Assembly: GCA_965207335.1 (NCBI GenBank)
Contig: OZ242267.1
Span: 434,001 to 498,000, forward strand
DNA length: 64,000 bases
Origin: G965207335 sp965207335
GTDB taxonomy: Bacteria; Pseudomonadota; Gammaproteobacteria; PS1; Pseudothioglobaceae
Reading direction: 5' to 3'
In this document: positions 45,047-54,645 of the stretch, one piece after another
How the letters are laid out: every line of letters starts with the position of its first letter
Numbering within the stretch: the first letter of the stretch is position 1
The notes under the pieces: model-generated
What the model was told of the DNA's origin: nothing
What the model saw: only the letters and a program-made list of their open reading frames with translations
Database searches by the model: none
Made by a program: the position numbers and the translations under genes

Positions 45047-46246
45047 TTAGTTACTTAGCCCCATAGCTTGCCTAACCTCTTGTATGGTTTCTCTGGCTAT
45101 GGAACTTGCTTTTTCTGAGCCATCATAAAGAATTTGTTTGATTAAATTTACATCTTTATACTCTGTTATTTTTTCTTGAATTGGCTCTAAAAATTGACAA
45201 ATACTATTAATTAGCGGTTGTTTACACTCAATACAACCTATTTTTGCATTTTCACAGTTATCCTTAATTTCAGCTAATCTATCTTTAGAATAAATATTGT
45301 GCCATTGCCATACAGGGCATTTTTCTACATTACCCGGGTCAGTTATTTTAATTCTAGCTGGGTCTGTGGGCATTTTTTTAATTTTATTACTCACTTCTTC
45401 TTTGCTGTCTCTTAAAGATATAATATTATTATAAGATTTTGACATTTTTTGTCCATCTGTGCCCGGCATTTTTGGAGTATCTGTTAATAATGCCTCTGGT
45501 TCTGGCAAAATTATAAGTCCATTACCCTCTAAATACCCTAATAATCTTTTTCTATCACTTAAAGTAATATTTTGTTGCTCTTCTAGTAATAATTGTGCCT
45601 TAAATAAAGAATCTTTATATCCTTGTTCTTGAAAGCTCTTTCTAAAATTTAAATAGCGTTTTTTATTGGTTTTACCAAGTTTGTTAATTGCACTTGCTAC
45701 TTTTTTTTCAAAGCCTTCTTCTCTACCATATATATTATTAAATCTACGAGATATTTCTCTTGTTAGCTCTACATGGGCTACTTGGTCTAAACCTACTGGA
45801 ACTTTTTGTGCTTTATACATAAGAATATCTGCACTTTGTAGTAATGGATAACCTAAAAAACCGTAGGTTTTTAAATCTTTATCTGCTAATTTTTCTTGCT
45901 GGTCCTTATAAGATGGAACTCTCTTTAGCCAGCTAAGAGGTGTTATCATAGATAATAATAGGTGCAATTCTGCGTGCTCTTTAATGCTAGATTGGGTAAA
46001 TATTGTTGCTGTATTTGGATTTATGCCAGATGCTAACCAATCAATAACCATATCAATAATATTTTGTTCTAACGGTATATTGTCAGCATAATGAGTAGTA
46101 AAAGAATGCCAGTCAGCAACAAAAAAGAAGCTATCGTACTCGTTTTGTATCTTACACCAATTTTTAAGCACACCATGATAATGCCCTAAATGCAGTTTGC
46201 CTGTAGGTCTCATACCAGATAATATTCTATTTCGCATAAAATTCAA
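45047..46246 (-). CDS. trpS: Tryptophanyl-tRNA synthetase
   Basis: The 399-residue class I synthetase has ILSGMRPTGKLHLGHYHGVLKNW at the N-terminus and KMSKS in GTDGQKMSKSYNNII near residue 270. An insertion of about 60 residues with GYLEGNGLIILPEPEALLTD precedes KMSKS, as in a common longer TrpRS subtype. The start overlaps the coaX stop by 20 bases. A second Met three codons in (MRNRILSGM) is an alternative start. Confidence 0.95.
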   Translation of the reverse strand: MNFMRNRILSGMRPTGKLHLGHYHGVLKNWCKIQNEYDSFFFVADWHSFTTHYADNIPLEQNIIDMVIDWLASGINPNTATIFTQSSIKEHAELHLLLSMITPLSWLKRVPSYKDQQEKLADKDLKTYGFLGYPLLQSADILMYKAQKVPVGLDQVAHVELTREISRRFNNIYGREEGFEKKVASAINKLGKTNKKRYLNFRKSFQEQGYKDSLFKAQLLLEEQQNITLSDRKRLLGYLEGNGLIILPEPEALLTDTPKMPGTDGQKMSKSYNNIISLRDSKEEVSNKIKKMPTDPARIKITDPGNVEKCPVWQWHNIYSKDRLAEIKDNCENAKIGCIECKQPLINSICQFLEPIQEKITEYKDVNLIKQILYDGSEKASSIARETIQEVRQAMGLSN

Positions 46247-46931
46247 GCCCCTTTATTACTAAATTATCATGATACTTATAATTACAATTAATATATGGTA
46301 TTAAAATACTAGCATCTCCTCCTGTTAATATTAATTTAGTATCTTTATTTTTTGTTAATAAATTATCTATTGTTGTGATAATGCCATTTACCCATAATAA
46401 CTTAACACCATTAAGCCATGCACTTTCAGTATTGTTAGTTATATTAGTATCTGCTAAATTAGCATAAATATTACCATCAAAATTTGAAAAACTATTACTT
46501 AATAACCATAAGCCGGGCATAATTAATCCACCCTTATGCTCGCCATTACTAGCTAACATATCAATAGTTATAGCTGTGCCTAGACTAATAATTAAGACAT
46601 TTTGTTTTTGATATAACTCATAAGTAGCAATCAATCCTAACCACCTATCTACACCTAAGCTAGTAAATTTATGATAGCAATTTATGAGGTTCTTATATGT
46701 TTTAGTGCTGTTAACTATATTAACTATTTGGTATTTTTTGCTAATATTTTTGCTAATATTACTATTAGAGACATCTGCCAGCCATACTATTATAGTATTA
46801 TCTTTAGGCAATAAGGACATATTAAAGTCACTAATCAGTATTGCTTGTAAATTATTTTTATACTGCCATTTTATTTTACTATTACCAATATCAATAAATA
46901 AAACATCCGTATTTTTATTAATATTATTCAA
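46227..46931 (-). CDS. coaX: Type III pantothenate kinase
   Basis: CoaX phosphorylates pantothenate, the first step of coenzyme A synthesis. The 234-residue protein has the ASKHA motifs VLFIDIGNSKIKWQY, TSLGVDRWLGLIATY and VLIISLGTAITIDML, then GGLIMPGLWLL and LILTGGDA. It overlaps nhaD by 4 bases upstream and trpS downstream. Confidence 0.94.
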   Translation of the reverse strand: MNNINKNTDVLFIDIGNSKIKWQYKNNLQAILISDFNMSLLPKDNTIIVWLADVSNSNISKNISKKYQIVNIVNSTKTYKNLINCYHKFTSLGVDRWLGLIATYELYQKQNVLIISLGTAITIDMLASNGEHKGGLIMPGLWLLSNSFSNFDGNIYANLADTNITNNTESAWLNGVKLLWVNGIITTIDNLLTKNKDTKLILTGGDASILIPYINCNYKYHDNLVIKGLEFYAK

Positions 46932-48328
46932 ATTTTGAATAAACTATCATTAATATATAAATGGCAAAATATGCTTGCTATATAGCCTAGTGAAATTACA
47001 GGAGCCCATTTTAAATGACTCACAAAGGTATATACTCCCCTTGCCTGTCCCATTAATGCAACACCAGCTGCAGAGCCAATAGATAATAAACTACCGCCAA
47101 CACCGGCTGTTAGGGTAACCAATAGCCACTGCCCATGAGACATATCTGGATTCATAGTTAAAACTGCAAACATAACTGGAATATTATCAACAATAGCAGA
47201 TAAAACACCGACAATAACATTTGCATAAGTAGCACCTAATTCTACATACATAAACTCAGATACCTTGCCTAAATACCCCAAAAATCCTAGTCCGCCAACA
47301 CTTAATATTACTCCAAAGAAAAATAATAAAGTATCCCACTCTACATTAGCCAACTTATCAAATATGTCAAAATCTTTACTTTTTCTTTTAATAAAATATC
47401 CAGCAACTAATAAATATCCCAAGCCTGTCATCATTCCCATAGCAGGTGGTAAATGTAAAAAATTATGAAAAGAAACTGCACTTGCAATGGTAAGCAAAAA
47501 TAATCCCATAATCAGAAATCCTCCGTGCCGTATAGAAACTTTTTCGGTGCTAATCTTACTACTAGGTTTGCCACTTATAAAAAAACTCATTATAAAAGCA
47601 GGGATTAAATAATTCACCACAGACGGTATAAATAATACAAAAAATTCAGTAAATTTGACAATATCAGCTTGCCATACCATCAATGTAGTAATGTCACCAA
47701 ATGGACTAAATGCACCACCTGCATTAGCAGCAACAATAATATTGACAAAAGCAATAGAAATAAATTTATTATTACCTGCCCCTACTGCCATGACAACAGC
47801 ACCCATAATTAATGCTGTAGTAAGGTTATCAGCCAAAGGTGAGATAAAAAATGCCAAAATACCAGTTATCCAAAATAATTTTTTAAAACCATATCCTCTT
47901 GACAATAACCACGATTTTAATGCTTCAAAAATATTGCGCTCACTCATAACTTCAATATAAGTCATAGCTACCAATAAAAATAAAAATAGTTCACTATATT
48001 CTAATAAATTATGCTGTAACGCTATGTTAGCTTCATAAGGCATACCATTTGATACATATAAACCAGCTACTAATGCCCAAATTATTCCAGCTGATAACAA
48101 AACTGGCTTAGATTTTCTCAAATCAGTATATTCTTCGATTATAACAAATACATAAGCAACAAAAAATACTAAAAGCACAGTTATACCAACCCAATGCCCA
48201 GTAAAATCTATAACATCTCCTACAGCAACAATGTCTAAACTACCAGTGTTACCTAAACTACCAGCATTAACAGCTAAAACACTTTGTGTTAGTAGCATAA
48301 CTATTGTAAATATTATTTTTTTAATCAT
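46928..48328 (-). CDS. nhaD: Na+/H+ antiporter NhaD
   Basis: The 466-residue membrane protein has a cleavable-looking N-terminal segment and about 12 TM helices. NhaD-type motifs include ADNLTTALIMGAVVMAVGAGN, AANAGGAFSPFGDITTLMVW and SAIVDNIPVMFAVLTM, with conserved Asp residues in the unwound helices. NhaD exports Na+ or Li+ in exchange for H+ and is frequent in marine and halophilic bacteria. It overlaps coaX, an uncommon pairing. Confidence 0.95.
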   Translation of the reverse strand: MIKKIIFTIVMLLTQSVLAVNAGSLGNTGSLDIVAVGDVIDFTGHWVGITVLLVFFVAYVFVIIEEYTDLRKSKPVLLSAGIIWALVAGLYVSNGMPYEANIALQHNLLEYSELFLFLLVAMTYIEVMSERNIFEALKSWLLSRGYGFKKLFWITGILAFFISPLADNLTTALIMGAVVMAVGAGNNKFISIAFVNIIVAANAGGAFSPFGDITTLMVWQADIVKFTEFFVLFIPSVVNYLIPAFIMSFFISGKPSSKISTEKVSIRHGGFLIMGLFLLTIASAVSFHNFLHLPPAMGMMTGLGYLLVAGYFIKRKSKDFDIFDKLANVEWDTLLFFFGVILSVGGLGFLGYLGKVSEFMYVELGATYANVIVGVLSAIVDNIPVMFAVLTMNPDMSHGQWLLVTLTAGVGGSLLSIGSAAGVALMGQARGVYTFVSHLKWAPVISLGYIASIFCHLYINDSLFKI

Positions 48329-49130
48329 TTATTATCTCCAATACATTATTATTCAAATGAAATTTATTATCTAATAAATCTTCTTTAATAGTAGCTAAGC
48401 AATAAGTAATATCATCTATACAAGCAGATAAAACTACCCTATAATTATTTTGAATAGAAGTATTGTTGCTAATTTGTAGTTTATCGCCAATATTAGCTAA
48501 ACCTTGTAACTTAAATTTAAACATTCTTGTTTTTGCTTTTCCTAAGTAATGTAATCTTGCTACTACTTCTTGTCCTGGATAACAACCTTTATCAAAACTA
48601 ACACCATTTATGGCTTCTAAATCTAAATTTAGCATCTGAGGTATAAAAACCTCAGTAGTAGCTAAAAATACTTCTGGTAAACCAAGTTTTATGTTATTAA
48701 AATACCAATAATCTATGTCACTAGTAGTTAAATTACCTATATTATTTACTTTTGCTAATACTATTGTTTGATTGCTAGAATATTCTATAACATCCCCCAA
48801 ACTTGCATCTGCTTTTTGCTTTAAAAAACCAATTAAAACAAACTTATCACTAATATCATCAATGACTACCTGAGAATTTAAGACAAACATTTGCAAGCGT
48901 TTTTTTACTATTTCTAATAAGTCTTTAGCAAAATCTAAGTAATAATTATTTTTTATTTTAAAAACTCTAAATAATACTATTATTCTACCCTTATGGTTAC
49001 AATAAGCATTTAACTGTACAATATTATCATTTATATTAGCAATATCATTAGTCAGTTGCTTATGCAAAAAATCTCCAGCATCAACACCGTTTACTTGTAA
49101 TAAAGCTCTATTTGATAAATTAAAAATCAT
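48321..49130 (-). CDS. ygfZ: Folate-binding protein YgfZ
   Basis: YgfZ supports repair or assembly of certain Fe-S proteins using folate. The 269-residue protein resembles the T-domain of glycine cleavage enzymes and carries the signature SFDKGCYPGQEVVARLHYLGKAKTRMF, with the conserved Cys. It overlaps nhaD by 8 bases and lies next to the isc operon, in keeping with its role. Confidence 0.94.
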   Translation of the reverse strand: MIFNLSNRALLQVNGVDAGDFLHKQLTNDIANINDNIVQLNAYCNHKGRIIVLFRVFKIKNNYYLDFAKDLLEIVKKRLQMFVLNSQVVIDDISDKFVLIGFLKQKADASLGDVIEYSSNQTIVLAKVNNIGNLTTSDIDYWYFNNIKLGLPEVFLATTEVFIPQMLNLDLEAINGVSFDKGCYPGQEVVARLHYLGKAKTRMFKFKLQGLANIGDKLQISNNTSIQNNYRVVLSACIDDITYCLATIKEDLLDNKFHLNNNVLEIIND

Positions 49131-49223
49131 ACTATTATTTTAGAGTAATTTAAATGTTATATTTAAGTTTTTTGGTATTTTATAGCAAGGGCTAATCTTA
49201 ATACTGTATTAATTATTAATATT

Positions 49224-49562
49224 TTAATGATTCTCTGATACTTGGTTTATGGTGTACTTAGGTATTTCAACAACTAAGTCTTCATCAGCAATAATAGCCT
49301 GACAACTAAGACGAGAATCTGGGTCTAAGCCCCAAGCTTTATCTAATAAATCATCTTCTGTCTCATCAGACTCTTCTATGTTATCAAAACCTTCTCTTAC
49401 ATAAACATGGCATGTAGTACAGGCATTTGATTTCTCACAGGCATGCTCTATTTCAACATTATTATTAAGTAGTGCATCGCATACACTAATACCGCTATTT
49501 ACATTTATAACAGTGCCTTCTGGACATAGTTCATGATGTGGTAAAACAATAATTTGGGGCAT
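49224..49562 (-). CDS. fdx: ISC-system [2Fe-2S] ferredoxin
   Basis: The 112-residue adrenodoxin-type ferredoxin supplies electrons for cluster assembly. The cluster Cys are at about 42, 48, 51 and 87 (HACEKSNACTTCHVYV and DSRLSCQAI). The acidic helix EESDETEDDLLDKA is the typical IscS-interaction surface. It is the last gene of the isc operon. Confidence 0.96.
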   Translation of the reverse strand: MPQIIVLPHHELCPEGTVINVNSGISVCDALLNNNVEIEHACEKSNACTTCHVYVREGFDNIEESDETEDDLLDKAWGLDPDSRLSCQAIIADEDLVVEIPKYTINQVSENH

Positions 49563-49592
49563 AATATTAGTTAAATTTAAAATAAGTATTAA

Positions 49593-51455
49593 TCAAAGGT
49601 CTAATTTAAAAACCTCATCAATATTTTTACCTTCAATAGCTTTTCTTATGCTATTATTCATACGTCTAGATACAAATATACTACTAATGTTTTCTAAATC
49701 AATTATAGCTTGTTTGATGGCTTTTATGTCATGTGATTTTTTTAATTTATCTAACTTGTCTTTTGCAATTAGTATTGCTGTCAACTCTTGTTTACTTAAA
49801 ATATCATCATCGGCACTTAGTGCAGAAGTGATAGCCTCTAACTCTCTTTTAGCGGCTACTTGTTGTTGATATAATTGTCTTTTTTGAATATCATCCTTAG
49901 CATGTAAAATTGATTCTGTTAGCATTCTTTCTATTGTTTCACTATTTAGCCCATAAGATGGCTTAATAACTACATTAGTCTTAACATTGCTAGTTTTTTC
50001 AGTGGCACTTACTTGTAATAAACCATCAGCATCAACTCTAAATTCTACTAATATTCTAGCACTACCTGCTACTAATTTTGGAATACCTTGCAGTTGAAAT
50101 TTAGCCAAGGACCTGCAATCAGACACCAATTCTCTCTCACCTTGTATTACATGAATTGCCATAGCCGTTTGTCCATCTTTAAAAGTGGTAAATTCTTGGG
50201 ACTTAATAACAGGTATAGTAGTGTTTCGAGTAATTATTCTTTCTACCAAACCACCCATAGTTTCAATACCCAAAGATAGTGGTAATACATCAAGCAATAA
50301 TAATTCGTCACTAGATTTATTGCCTGCTAAAATATTTGCTTGAATGCTAGCACCATTTGCTACAACTTCGTCTGGATTAACACTAGATAGCACTGGTTTA
50401 TTAAATAATTTTTCTACACTATCAATAACTAATTTAACTCTTGTTGAGCCGCCTACCATTATAATATCTTTGACATCGCTAATGCTTATGTTAGCATCTC
50501 TTAATGCTCTTTTGGTTAATCTTAGCGTTTTGTTTATCAATTCTTGTATTAAACTATTAAAATGATTTATACTTATGGTATAGGTTTTGTTTAAAAATAC
50601 TAAACTAGCATTATTATTTGTGCTTAATTTTTGTTTACTTTTTTTGGCTAATTGTTGCAACTCTTGTTTTTGTCCTGCTGTTAATTTATTGCTATCTAAG
50701 GCTAATTTAGTCAGGCAATCTTGCATTATTAATAAATCAAAATCATCACCGCCTAAGGCAGAATCACCGCCTGTTGCTAATACCTTAAATATCCCTTTTT
50801 GAAAACTTAATACTGAAATGTCAAAAGTACCACCACCTAAGTCATAAACTATATGAATCCCTTGTTCTTTAGTATCTAAGCCATAAGCAATAGCTGCTGC
50901 TGTTGGCTCGTTTAACAATCTTAAAACATTTAACCCTGCTAGTTTAGCAGCATTTTTTGTCGCTTGCCTTTGGGCATCGTTAAAATATGCAGGTACGGTA
51001 ATAACACAGCCAAATAATTTATCTCCCAAAGATAACTCTGCTCTTTGTTTTAACAAAGACAAAATATCAGAGGCAACTATAACAGGATTAATAATGCCTT
51101 GTTTTGTTTGAATGCCAATACTATTTTTTTGCTTAACAATATCGTAAACAGTATTTTTATTGCAAGCCTCATCGTACGACAAATCTAATAATCTTTTTGC
51201 TGATATAATGGTATTCTTAGGCTCTTTTGCAATTAATTCTAAGGCTTTTTTGCCAATAATTTTATCGTTATTATCGCCATAATAAACCACAGATGGCAAA
51301 ATAACCTCATTGTTTATATCAGCTAATAATTTAACCTTGCCACTTAATACCGAGCCAACCAATGAGTTTGTCGTGCCTAAGTCAATACCAATTACTAGTT
51401 TATGTTGGTGTGGCTCACTGTATTGCCCGGGTTCCGATATTTGTAATAATGCCAT
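49593..51455 (-). CDS. hscA: Fe-S assembly chaperone HscA
   Basis: HscA is the Hsp70 that releases clusters from IscU by binding its LPPVK motif. The 620-residue protein has IGIDLGTTNSLVGSV, VYDLGGGTFDISVL, and IIMVGGSTRVKLV in the ATPase domain. A substrate-binding domain (LLDVLPLSLGIETMGG) and a helical lid follow. It is 9 bases from hscB. Confidence 0.97.
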   Translation of the reverse strand: MALLQISEPGQYSEPHQHKLVIGIDLGTTNSLVGSVLSGKVKLLADINNEVILPSVVYYGDNNDKIIGKKALELIAKEPKNTIISAKRLLDLSYDEACNKNTVYDIVKQKNSIGIQTKQGIINPVIVASDILSLLKQRAELSLGDKLFGCVITVPAYFNDAQRQATKNAAKLAGLNVLRLLNEPTAAAIAYGLDTKEQGIHIVYDLGGGTFDISVLSFQKGIFKVLATGGDSALGGDDFDLLIMQDCLTKLALDSNKLTAGQKQELQQLAKKSKQKLSTNNNASLVFLNKTYTISINHFNSLIQELINKTLRLTKRALRDANISISDVKDIIMVGGSTRVKLVIDSVEKLFNKPVLSSVNPDEVVANGASIQANILAGNKSSDELLLLDVLPLSLGIETMGGLVERIITRNTTIPVIKSQEFTTFKDGQTAMAIHVIQGERELVSDCRSLAKFQLQGIPKLVAGSARILVEFRVDADGLLQVSATEKTSNVKTNVVIKPSYGLNSETIERMLTESILHAKDDIQKRQLYQQQVAAKRELEAITSALSADDDILSKQELTAILIAKDKLDKLKKSHDIKAIKQAIIDLENISSIFVSRRMNNSIRKAIEGKNIDEVFKLDL

Positions 51456-51464
51456 TTTTTTAAT

Positions 51465-51974
51465 TTATAATAATTCGTCTAGCAAAGTATTAGCTTGTTG
51501 TTTTAATTGCTGGTAAAAACGCATTTCTCTTACTAGGTTTTTAATTTTTAGTAAGTCTTTATTATTTATAAATTCCTGTGCTATTTTATCGCTGTGCTCT
51601 TTAATAAATATAGTAATTTTTGCCAAAAATTGCTCTAATAAATCCTCATTGTTGGTAATTATTTCTAATTCATCTCTTAACTCTATTTGCCTAATTAAAA
51701 AACCACCATCCATATAAGTATCTGTTTGGTCAAATACCTCGACACCATATAAACCTAGTAAATAACTAGCTCTACTTAAATCATCAGTTAATATTTGATA
51801 GGCTGTGTTTAATAATGAAGTATTTTGTAATGCTTTAGATTTTTCTTTATCTGGGTTATTAACAAATTTGTCTGGATGGAATTGCTGTATTAATTGCTGG
51901 TATTTTTTTGTTAGTTGTTTTTTGTCAACAGAAAATTTTTGTTCTGTAGCAAATAATTGAAAATAATTTTGCAT
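51465..51974 (-). CDS. hscB: Fe-S assembly co-chaperone HscB
   Basis: The 169-residue J-domain protein delivers IscU to HscA. The HPD motif is in LIQQFHPDKFVNN near residue 34, and a C-terminal helical domain (LLEQFLAKITIFIKE) binds IscU. A short MITE hairpin separates it from iscA. Confidence 0.95.
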   Translation of the reverse strand: MQNYFQLFATEQKFSVDKKQLTKKYQQLIQQFHPDKFVNNPDKEKSKALQNTSLLNTAYQILTDDLSRASYLLGLYGVEVFDQTDTYMDGGFLIRQIELRDELEIITNNEDLLEQFLAKITIFIKEHSDKIAQEFINNKDLLKIKNLVREMRFYQQLKQQANTLLDELL

Positions 51975-52024
51975 TACATACCCAGAGAGCTATAATAATT
52001 TTTAAATTAGTCTTCTTTATTGTA

Positions 52025-52066
52025 GAGACCTTTGCATAAATAGAGGTGATTTTATGCAAAGGTTCT
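52025..52066 (+). mobile_element. Short MITE-derived hairpin between iscA and hscB
   Basis: The 42-bp sequence has GAGACCTTTGCATAAA paired with TTTATGCAAAGGTTCT around a loop AGGTGA-like centre. The left part matches the left end of the 57411 element, so it looks like an extreme deletion form retaining both ends. In the isc mRNA it would form a stable hairpin between two coding regions. Confidence 0.7.
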
Positions 52067-52074
52067 TATAATAA

Positions 52075-52398
52075 TTACACAGTAAAACTCTCTCCACAAC
52101 CACATTCTGCTTTAGCATTAGGGTTATTAAAAACAAAACCTTCATTTAAACCATCTTTGGTAAAATCTACCTCAGTACCAGATAAATAAATTAAACTTTT
52201 AGCATCTACTACAATATTAACACCATTATCAGAAAAAACAGTATCATCATTATTAGCAGTATCCACATATTCTACGCTATACCCTAGCCCTGAACAACCT
52301 GTTGTTTTTACAGCTAAACGAATACCTATTCCTTTGCCTCTATTAGTTAGGAATTCATTAACTCGTTTTGCACCTATATCTGTTATTGTAATTGCCAT
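52075..52398 (-). CDS. iscA: Fe-S cluster carrier IscA
   Basis: The 107-residue A-type carrier has the three conserved Cys (VKTTGCSGLGYSVEY, and ECGCGESF at the C-terminus) and the segment NEGFVFNNPNAKAECGCG. It accepts clusters from IscU for delivery to [4Fe-4S] targets. It lies 4 bases after iscU. Confidence 0.95.
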   Translation of the reverse strand: MAITITDIGAKRVNEFLTNRGKGIGIRLAVKTTGCSGLGYSVEYVDTANNDDTVFSDNGVNIVVDAKSLIYLSGTEVDFTKDGLNEGFVFNNPNAKAECGCGESFTV

Positions 52399-52402
52399 AA
52401 AT

Positions 52403-52783
52403 TTAAGCTTTTTTAGATTTTATATCAGTTATTGCCGCCTTAATAGCATCCTCTGCTAATACTGAACAATGTATTTTTACAGGTGGTAATGATAATTCTT
52501 CTACTATATCAGTATTTTTTATCTCTGATGCTTCGTCTAGTGTTTTGCCTTTAACCCATTCTGTTAATAATGAACTAGAAGCAATAGCACTGCCACAACC
52601 ATAAGTTTTAAAAACAGCTTTTTCAATAACTCCAGCATCATCTACTTGGATTTGTAGTCGCATTACATCGCCACAAGCAGGAGCTCCTACCATGCCTGTT
52701 CCTACATTTTTTGCATCTTTATCTAAAACACCAACATTTCTTGGATTTTCATAATGATCTAAAACTTTTTTATTGTAAGCCAT
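52403..52783 (-). CDS. iscU: Fe-S cluster scaffold IscU
   Basis: The 126-residue scaffold has cluster Cys at 37 (GAPACGDV), 63 (TYGCGSAIASS) and 106 (KIHCSVLAEDA). The HscA recognition motif LPPVK is at 99-103. All catalytic residues are present, and the gene has normal spacing in the operon. Confidence 0.97.
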   Translation of the reverse strand: MAYNKKVLDHYENPRNVGVLDKDAKNVGTGMVGAPACGDVMRLQIQVDDAGVIEKAVFKTYGCGSAIASSSLLTEWVKGKTLDEASEIKNTDIVEELSLPPVKIHCSVLAEDAIKAAITDIKSKKA

Positions 52784-52806
52784 TTTAATCTCCTATATTA
52801 TAATTA

Positions 52807-54033
52807 TTAATGTGTTGCCCATTCTATTTTTGATAAATCTACACCATCTTTATACATATCCCAAAGCGGTGATAAATCTCTTAATTTATTAACCTTTTTA
52901 CGCACTAATTCAATAGCATAATCAATATCTTTATCAGTATTAAATCTACCTATGCTAAAACGAATTGAACTATGGGCTAACTCATCGTTCAAACCTAATG
53001 CTCTTAAAACATAAGAAGGCTCTAAACTAGCAGAAGTACAAGCAGAACCAGATGATACCGCTATATCTGATATTGCCATCATTAATGACTCGCCTTCAAC
53101 ATAATTAAAACTAATATTCAAATTACCAGCAATGCGATTTTTTAAATCGCCATTAACTACAACTTCTTCCATATCAATAAAGCCATTACGCAAACGCTCT
53201 CTTAGTTTTAAAATGCGTTTATTGTCTTTTGCCATGTCACTCTTAGCAATGGCAAAAGCCTCACCCATACCAACTATTTGATGAGTAGCTAATGTTCCAG
53301 AACGCATTCCCCTTTCGTGTCCACCACCGTGCATTTGTGCTTCTAGTCTAACTCTTGGTTTTCTGCGAACAAACAAAGCACCCATTCCTTTTGGCCCGTA
53401 AATTTTATGAGCAGAAAAACTCATTAAATCAATAGGCATTACTGCTAAATCAATCACAACTTTACCAGCACTTTGGGCGGCATCGACATGAAAAAATATC
53501 TTATTTTCACGGCAAATTTTACCAATAGCTACAATGTCTTGAATAACACCAATCTCATTATTAACATGCATTATTGATACTAAAATAGTATCACTACGAA
53601 TGGCATTTTTTAGGGCATTAAAATCAAGCAACCCATTTGCTAAAGGGTCTAAATAAGTAACTTCAAAACCATCTCGTTCTAGTTGTCTGCACGGGTCAAG
53701 CACTGCTTTATGCTCTGTTTTCATAGTGATAATATGCTTGCCTTTTTTGGCATAAAAATATGCCACACCTTTAATTGCTAAATTATTAGATTCTGTGGCA
53801 CCAGAGGTCCAAACTATTTCTTTTACATTAGCATTTATTAATTCTGCTACTTGTTTTCTAGCATTATCAACAGCTTCTTCAGCACTCCAGCCAAAACTGT
53901 GTGAGCGAGATGCTGGATTACCAAAATTACCATCTACTGTTAAACATTTCATCATTTTATCAGCCACTCTTTTATCAACTGGTGTGGTTGCTGAATAATC
54001 TAGGTAAATTGGGTGTAATAAATTATTACTCAT
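52807..54033 (-). CDS. iscS: Cysteine desulfurase IscS
   Basis: The 408-residue PLP enzyme provides sulfur from cysteine. The PLP lysine is in MSFSAHKIYGPKGMGAL near residue 206 and the persulfide Cys is in SSGSACTSASLEPSYVLRALG near 330. HVDAAQSAGK binds the cofactor ring. A clear RBS (TAGGAGTTATACTAATATG) precedes the start. A MITE hairpin lies between it and iscR. Confidence 0.97.
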   Translation of the reverse strand: MSNNLLHPIYLDYSATTPVDKRVADKMMKCLTVDGNFGNPASRSHSFGWSAEEAVDNARKQVAELINANVKEIVWTSGATESNNLAIKGVAYFYAKKGKHIITMKTEHKAVLDPCRQLERDGFEVTYLDPLANGLLDFNALKNAIRSDTILVSIMHVNNEIGVIQDIVAIGKICRENKIFFHVDAAQSAGKVVIDLAVMPIDLMSFSAHKIYGPKGMGALFVRRKPRVRLEAQMHGGGHERGMRSGTLATHQIVGMGEAFAIAKSDMAKDNKRILKLRERLRNGFIDMEEVVVNGDLKNRIAGNLNISFNYVEGESLMMAISDIAVSSGSACTSASLEPSYVLRALGLNDELAHSSIRFSIGRFNTDKDIDYAIELVRKKVNKLRDLSPLWDMYKDGVDLSKIEWATH

Positions 54034-54053
54034 ATTAGTATAACTCCTAATTT

Positions 54054-54103
54054 AAGATCTTTGCATAAGCAGGGATTATTATTCATGTTTATGCAAAGGT
54101 CTT
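54054..54103 (+). mobile_element. Short MITE-derived hairpin between iscR and iscS
   Basis: About 50 bp: AAGATCTTTGCATAA on the left and TTATGCAAAGGTCTT on the right form a near-perfect inverted repeat around an AT-rich centre. The right half matches the TTTGCATAAACATGAATAAT end of the 20209 element; the left half matches the other end type. It abuts the iscR stop codon. Confidence 0.7.
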
Positions 54104-54551
54104 AATTGATATTAAACTTAGTTTCTAAGCTAATTTCATCTTTATTATTAAAATCTTCTATAACTTGTTGCAGTGTTCTATTAGATAAAAAATCTCTAAG
54201 TTGCTCACTAACTTCATACCATAACCTATGAGATATACACATAGTGCCTTTTAAGCAGTTATTACTACCTTGACAATTACGCAAATCAATATTTTCATCA
54301 ACTGCCTCTATTATTTGTGTTAAATTAATATCTTTACTATTACAATTTAACACATAACCCCCACCTGGTCCTCTAACACTTTTTACTAAGTTACTTTTTC
54401 TAAGCTTAGCAAATAATTGCTCCAAATAAGATAGTGATATATCTTGTCTTTCAGATATTACATCTAAGGTAATAGGTTTTTTTTTATCATAGCTTATTGC
54501 TAAATCTAACATTGCATTAATGGCATACCTGCCTTTTGTAGTTAATTGCAT
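54102..54551 (-). CDS. iscR: Fe-S responsive regulator IscR
   Basis: The 149-residue Rrf2-family repressor has a winged helix (MQLTTKGRYAINAMLDLAI...VKSVRGPGGGYVL). Its [2Fe-2S] ligands Cys93, Cys99, Cys105 and His108 lie in RNCQGSNNCLKGTMCISHRLW. In relatives, holo-IscR represses its own operon. A matching operator overlaps the promoter just upstream. Confidence 0.97.
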   Translation of the reverse strand: MQLTTKGRYAINAMLDLAISYDKKKPITLDVISERQDISLSYLEQLFAKLRKSNLVKSVRGPGGGYVLNCNSKDINLTQIIEAVDENIDLRNCQGSNNCLKGTMCISHRLWYEVSEQLRDFLSNRTLQQVIEDFNNKDEISLETKFNIN

Positions 54552-54585
54552 AATAATAATAGTTATTTAACCAAAATATAAAGAC

Positions 54586-54618
54586 ATTATATAATACCTT
54601 AGTAATATAGTCAAGTAT
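54586..54618 (-). promoter_or_regulatory. isc operon promoter overlapped by an IscR type 1-like site
   Basis: On the leftward strand, -35 TTGACT (54609-54614) and -10 TATAAT (54586-54591) are separated by 17 bases. The 25-base stretch 54594-54618 begins ATACTTGACTA and ends ACTAAGGTAT. By eye it follows the known IscR type 1 pattern (ATAxYYGACT...TAT). The overlap predicts autorepression. Binding itself is not shown. Confidence 0.8.
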
Positions 54619-54645
54619 TATTTTTTAAATATAATATTACTGTAT

